The notes below the pieces were generated by a model. That model did not search any database. It was not told where the DNA came from and saw only the letters and a program-made list of their open reading frames with translations. A stretch of 32,487 nt of DNA. It comes from Rhizaria sp. SCN 62-66 (taxonomy: Eukaryota; Rhizaria, unplaced). The position numbers were made by a program, and so were the translations under genes. Below are positions 28,467 to 32,487 of the stretch, in pieces. The stretch lies in the NCBI GenBank assembly GCA_001724265.1, contig MEDY01000340.1, forward strand, positions 1-32,487, given 5' to 3'. Numbering within the stretch: the stretch's first letter is position 1; every line of letters starts with the position of its first letter.

Positions 28467-29291
28467 TTACTCGCGGGACTGCTCACCAGCGGCAGCGGGC
28501 TTAGCGACATCAGTGGCATGGCCGGCAGCAACGAGGTTGGAGCGGACCTTGCGGATCTGGCGCTTCAGCTCCTGGGCATCCTCAAGGAAGGGGATGTAGA
28601 GCCAGACGCGGTTGAGGCACGGCATGGGCTTGCCGACGAGGAGCTGGGGGCAGGGGCAGCCAGTGGGGATGGAGGGGGGGCCCTGGCCGAGGGGCATGCA
28701 GGGGTTGCCCCAGATCTTGCCGCCGGCAGTGAAGCAGCAGGTGCCCTCACCGTGCATGAAGACGACCTCGCCGCACGAGTCGAAGCCGGTGGGGCAGCAG
28801 GAGCAGTGAGTGAGGAAAGGACGGCAGCAGTCGGGGACGGTAGAGAGCTGAGCAACGTCACGGTCGAGGTACAGAACCTGGGGGTTGTCGACGATTTGGT
28901 AGCAGACCGAGGAAGCGTAGTTGTACTCAATGCGGTCCTCGTAGAGGTGGACGTAGGAGGCCTTCTTGAGCTCAGAGGTGTGGCAGAGCGCGAAGGAGCA
29001 GGGGAACGCCTGGGTGGCGAGGAAGTGGAACAGCACGATGCGGTCAGAGATGGGAGCAGAGTAGATCAGGGTGGTGTTGCCGCCGTTAATGTTGATCTTC
29101 TCGGCAGCGAGCATGCCGGGGTAGCCGCACATGGGCTCCTTGGGGCCGGCGGGCTCGGCAGCAGCGGCGGGCTCAGCGGCAGCGGGCTCGGAGGCAGCGG
29201 GGGCCACGGCAGCGGCAGCGGGGGCAGCAGCAGGGGTGGCCTCGGCGGGGGTGGCCTCGGGAACGTCGGTGGTGTTAGGCTCAGCAGACAT
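28467..29291 (-). CDS. Cys-rich protein of unknown function, paralogue A (274 residues)
   Basis: Start ATG at 29291, stop TAA. Residues 1 to about 50 are an Ala/Pro/Glu-rich linker. The rest is a Cys-rich domain (16 Cys in all) with the order TLIYSAPIS, LYEDRIEYNYASS, LYLDRDVA, THCSCCPTGFDSCG, GTCCFTAGG, GCPCP and a C-terminal segment WLYIPFLEDAQELKRQI. Paralogue B (30964-31722) aligns along its length, with TLVYDAPIS, IYDDHVESNIPMS, YFDRDWA, THCMLCPDGCGMCG, and the same tail (GEQSRE versus GEQSRDA). The alternating-strand pattern suggests a PH-like beta domain, which is inference. No signal peptide or membrane helix is seen, so it is probably intracellular. Strong GC3 codon bias suggests good expression. 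I cannot assign a function. Confidence 0.88.
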   Translation of the reverse strand: MSAEPNTTDVPEATPAEATPAAAPAAAAVAPAASEPAAAEPAAAAEPAGPKEPMCGYPGMLAAEKININGGNTTLIYSAPISDRIVLFHFLATQAFPCSFALCHTSELKKASYVHLYEDRIEYNYASSVCYQIVDNPQVLYLDRDVAQLSTVPDCCRPFLTHCSCCPTGFDSCGEVVFMHGEGTCCFTAGGKIWGNPCMPLGQGPPSIPTGCPCPQLLVGKPMPCLNRVWLYIPFLEDAQELKRQIRKVRSNLVAAGHATDVAKPAAAGEQSRE

Positions 29292-30963
29292 CGGTGACTA
29301 GATACGACGCAAACAATGTGGCGAGCACGGGGTGGTGTGAGAAGCGAGCAGATTCAAACGAGCGCAAGTGGCGCATACGAATGGTGAGGAAAAGATCGGG
29401 CGGAGTGGGCAGCAGAAAGAGTGAGATTTAGGACGAAAGATAGCTACATAGCTGGTGAAAAACCCGGAAATTGTGTTTTCCTAGCAAAGAGAAGTTTCAA
29501 TAAATCGCAAAACAAATCATAGAGCCGGGAGGTAGAGTGGAACATGGTGCGGATTCTTCGGGCAGCATGCCTCACGCGAACAAGTTTTGGCCCGCGTATT
29601 TCCATGTTCACTACAGCCTGCTGCATCATTGCTCGATCAAGAAAAAGAAACTAGAACGGTTGACAAGTTAAGAACTACGCCACATTTCGACTGACATTCG
29701 AACTGAACACAGAGGACGGCAGAAAGTCATGATTTCTTCTCGGTTTCGGGGCCCAACTCTTCGGTCGCCTGCCCATCCAGGCGTCGGTTTGGCGGCTTAA
29801 CTTCGATGTACTCGGTTCCGAAAAAATAACCATTTAAACGGCAAAAAATCACCCAACTCACCTAAGTGTAATTCGATGTTAATTTAAACAAATGTTGTGT
29901 TTTCTGTAAACCTATATGTTAATGCGACGTTTTTGAATTAAAGTGCTACAAATATTTTCGGAGCACTACTGAACAAGGCATCTAGTGCGAATTAAACGGA
30001 TATTGCGTGATAACAACGTATCGCAATGTATTCCTGACAGTTTTCACCAGCTGCCGCGTCCGAACGCACAGTAGGCGCACGCCAAAAGAAAAGTCGAGCA
30101 TGCATACATGATACCAGAGCAACCTGCGATTGCCAGTCCTCTTCCTAGTAACCACATAAGACTGTACGTAAAAGAGAAAAGACTGGAGAGTAAGCACTCG
30201 TATTGGGGTTTTGATATTTGCTGAATTTACAACACAGAGAACATATATGCATGAAACAAATTGGTGACGGAGGGGTGGCTTCACTGCCTCCTGCACAAAA
30301 ACTCAACACAACACTCGCACACAGTCAACCAAACAAACACAGTAAAAACACAGCGCAAGCCCACAGAGAGCATGGCTATGACTGAGAAACGGTGACTTTT
30401 GGGGGTGTGAAACACGGAAGAAGAGACGAGAGAGTGGAAAAGAGCAAGCGCACGGAAAACCAGCAGGGATAACACTTTGAAGACAGTTTCTTTTTTAAAG
30501 AGAGAGAAAAGAGCTGATGAAACGAGATTGACGGTAACGACGGTGGTGGTGCATGAGTTATCAATCACACGGAATGAGTGACTGAGAAGCTGGTCATGAG
30601 TGCTGGTATACAATGGGAAAGAGGGCAAAGGAGAGCGCACACGCAACAACACAAGTCTGTCGCGAGTCACGCAATAGATGTGATGTTTTGCACACTTGGT
30701 GTTTTTTTTACTTACATTACACATTCATACAGATATACTTGAGACACACTGTGCGTAGAGACGGGGGAGGGTGGTTTTATGATGGCAACACAAAGCGATA
30801 AAGCGATAAAGCAAACAAATAGCCTGATGGTCGATCTATCGTTTTGTGTTACGTCTCTGTGAGATTTGCAGTCACACAGAGACGCAAGCTGTCACACAAC
30901 GAGCGCATAAGTTTCGAGAGAGTGTTAAGTGTTATGAAACACGGACACACCAACGCAAGTTAC
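29292..30963. other. Intergenic region between the two Cys-rich paralogues
   Basis: About 1.7 kb. The part next to 29292 is the promoter and leader of paralogue A. The part at about 30270-30963 is A/C-rich on the plus strand and probably holds the T/G-rich 3' UTR of paralogue B, with a hairpin at 30849-30887. No gene is recognised. Confidence 0.55.
30849..30887 (-). other. Hairpin in the 3' flank of paralogue B
   Basis: Arms at 30849-30861 and 30875-30887 pair over 13 positions with one A-C mismatch, including a perfect 10-bp CGTCTCTGTG/CACAGAGACG core, around a 13-base loop. It starts about 75 bases beyond the paralogue B stop codon, so it could fold in the mRNA 3' UTR. Its role is unknown. 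Confidence 0.5.
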
Positions 30964-31722
30964 TTACGCGTCACGGGACTGCTCGCCCTCAGCGGGGGCC
31001 GCGGCGACACCGACAACCTTGCCCGCGACAACCTTGTGCGCCTCGACAATGGCAGCACGTTGGTCAGTGAGCTTCTGGATGAAGGTGTCAAGGCCGTCCT
31101 TATCGACGAAGGGGAAGCACACCCACTGCTCGTTGCCGATGGGGCAGAAGCCGAAGAGGCAAGGGCCACCGAGGCAGGCGCCAGTGCCGGCGGGGACGAG
31201 AGGGGAGGCGAAGCGGCGGCCACCGGCGCAGCAGACACCGTTGGTGGCGCCATGGCCGATGGCGGTAGTGCCGCACATGCCGCAGCCGTCGGGGCAGAGC
31301 ATGCAGTGGGTGAAGACGGGGAGGCAGGGGCCGGCCTGCTCGAACTTGGCAGCCCAGTCACGGTCGAAGTAGGAGACGGTGGTCATGTCCATAACCCAGC
31401 AGAGGCACGACATGGGGATGTTGGACTCGACGTGGTCGTCGTAGATACGGTGGAAGGTGTACTTGGCCAGCGCGTCGTGGTTGCAGATCATGCACGACAT
31501 GGGGGAGCAGATCGACATGGTGAGGTGGAAACACCGGAGGCCGTCCTTGGAAATGGGGGCATCGTAGACGAGGGTGGACGACTTGCCGGCAGCGTAAGTG
31601 GCAGCGATGGTGGACGACTTGGTGTCCATGATTCCGTAACGGAACTCCTTGCGGATGTAAGTCGGGTCATCGGTGGGGTCGTAGGCGGGGTCCTTCATGC
31701 GCTCGAGCTCGGCGTTGTCCAT
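30964..31722 (-). CDS. Cys-rich protein of unknown function, paralogue B (252 residues)
   Basis: ATG at 31722 (context CACACAATGGAC) was chosen because the conserved protein begins near there; the open frame upstream is hydrophobic and compositionally like spacer. Stop TAA. The protein starts MDNAELERMKDPAYDPTDDP, lacks the Ala/Pro linker of paralogue A, and carries 17 Cys, including ICSPMSCMIC, HCMLCPDGCGMC and ACLGGPCLFGFC. It ends with a helical stretch (LDTFIQKLTDQRAAI) and the tail GEQSRDA shared with paralogue A. The two genes lie in tandem on one strand about 1.7 kb apart, consistent with an old tandem duplication. The many Cys could bind metal or form redox pairs, but no known metal-site spacing is clear. 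Function unassigned. Confidence 0.88.
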   Translation of the reverse strand: MDNAELERMKDPAYDPTDDPTYIRKEFRYGIMDTKSSTIAATYAAGKSSTLVYDAPISKDGLRCFHLTMSICSPMSCMICNHDALAKYTFHRIYDDHVESNIPMSCLCWVMDMTTVSYFDRDWAAKFEQAGPCLPVFTHCMLCPDGCGMCGTTAIGHGATNGVCCAGGRRFASPLVPAGTGACLGGPCLFGFCPIGNEQWVCFPFVDKDGLDTFIQKLTDQRAAIVEAHKVVAGKVVGVAAAPAEGEQSRDA

Positions 31723-32487
31723 TGTGTGAGACTGAGGCAGGACAAAATGCGAAAGGGGTGGGTTGTGGTGGGAGAGATATCGAGGCACGAGGCGTGGATT
31801 GGACGAGCGGTTAACCGGGATTGGGGAAGCAAGATGAAGTCCGATGGAAAATGCGAGTGGAGAACAAGTTGGAATATAAAAAGACAGAAATTGTAGAGCA
31901 AAAGAAAACGGGCGCCAATGATTGTCAGCCGAGGAAACGCAGGGGAGCGGAATGAGGAGACAGGTAGGGCAGAACAGGATGAGTGGGCAACAAGAAAAAA
32001 GATAAAAAGCGGTAGGGAATGAGATGTTAGGAGAATTTAGGCTTGTCAAGAGAAAAAACTAGACGTAAAAAAGTGTGTGTTCATTCGCAGATTCGTATTA
32101 AGACAGATAGAAAGCTAGAAAGTCACGCCAAGAGGAAATGGAGCTGCGCCCGTGCACACGAAACCAAGCGCTTCCGTCAAAAACCACAGTCCTGATGAAC
32201 GCCGGTATTGAAAAGACGTGGGACACGACATGAACATAGAATCGAGTCGGGTAAAGCATTGAAGATAGATCACATCCTAAATCACTGGAGTGCTGTCGCG
32301 CAAAACACTTGATTTCAACTCCCTCGGTCCAGCTTCGGCCGAGACTGCTCCAGAATATAAATTAAGCCGCGGTGTGGTTTGACTGATTATTGATATTTTG
32401 AGAACCCCAACGGAAGGGACGGGGCAGGTGGTGTCGAAGAGTGCGCAACTACAATGTGAGATTGCTAACCATTTGCGCACAAACACG
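31723..32487. other. 5' flank of paralogue B and window edge
   Basis: Purine-rich on the plus strand from 31730 to about 32060, i.e. a pyrimidine-rich leader for paralogue B. An AT-rich TTTTTATATT (minus strand, about 31869-31878) lies roughly 150 bases before its ATG and could be a core promoter element. No gene is recognised in the last 400 bases. Confidence 0.5.

Noticed and set aside
28518-29297. 259-codon open frame antisense to Cys-rich paralogue A
   Set aside because: It is a shadow of the biased coding strand; the Gly/Val/Glu-rich product has no recognisable domain.
30844-31896. 350-codon open frame antisense to paralogue B
   Set aside because: Same cause; the sense strand encodes a protein clearly related to its neighbour, the antisense does not.

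Overview
The window comes from the nuclear genome of a eukaryote, most likely a unicellular protist. It encodes a Rad51 recombinase, an STE-group kinase, a C-terminal-motor kinesin and an AGC-group kinase. It has spliceosomal introns, long spacers, and proteins with runs of Ala, Gln, Asn and Ser. Coding DNA is GC-rich with strong G/C third positions, and spacers are AT-rich. I cannot name the species.

Layout: (1) 603-1842 minus, RAD51, two exons. (2) A 1.9 kb spacer with two adjacent palindromes. (3) 3771-11999 plus, a 2742-residue single-exon MAP3K-like kinase. (4) A spacer between convergent genes with two repeat sets. (5) 13295-16039 minus, a kinesin-14. (6) 16646-18061 plus, a coiled-coil protein head-to-head with the kinesin. 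(7) A 3 kb gene-free region. (8) 21110-26999 minus, a three-exon AGC (GRK-like) kinase with two in-frame TAG codons. (9) 28467-29291 and 30964-31722 minus, two Cys-rich paralogues of unknown function.

The most striking object is the AGC kinase. Its catalytic domain is split by about 690 residues inserted between the RLGC motif and the HPWF motif. Its reading frame crosses TAG at 24140-24142, and again at 21398-21400, with no frame change, before ending at TAA. The C-terminal kinase elements lie beyond the first TAG. No gene here ends in TAG: five end in TAA and two in TGA. Either UAG is a sense codon in this organism, or this gene uses readthrough, unrecognised splicing, or is damaged. I rank reassigned or translated UAG as the leading hypothesis, unproven from one window.

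All three introns I can define are phase 0 and start GTACGT. No tRNA, rRNA, CRISPR array or transposon was recognised. The genes do not form an obvious pathway. They are recombination, signalling and cytoskeletal genes that happen to be neighbours.
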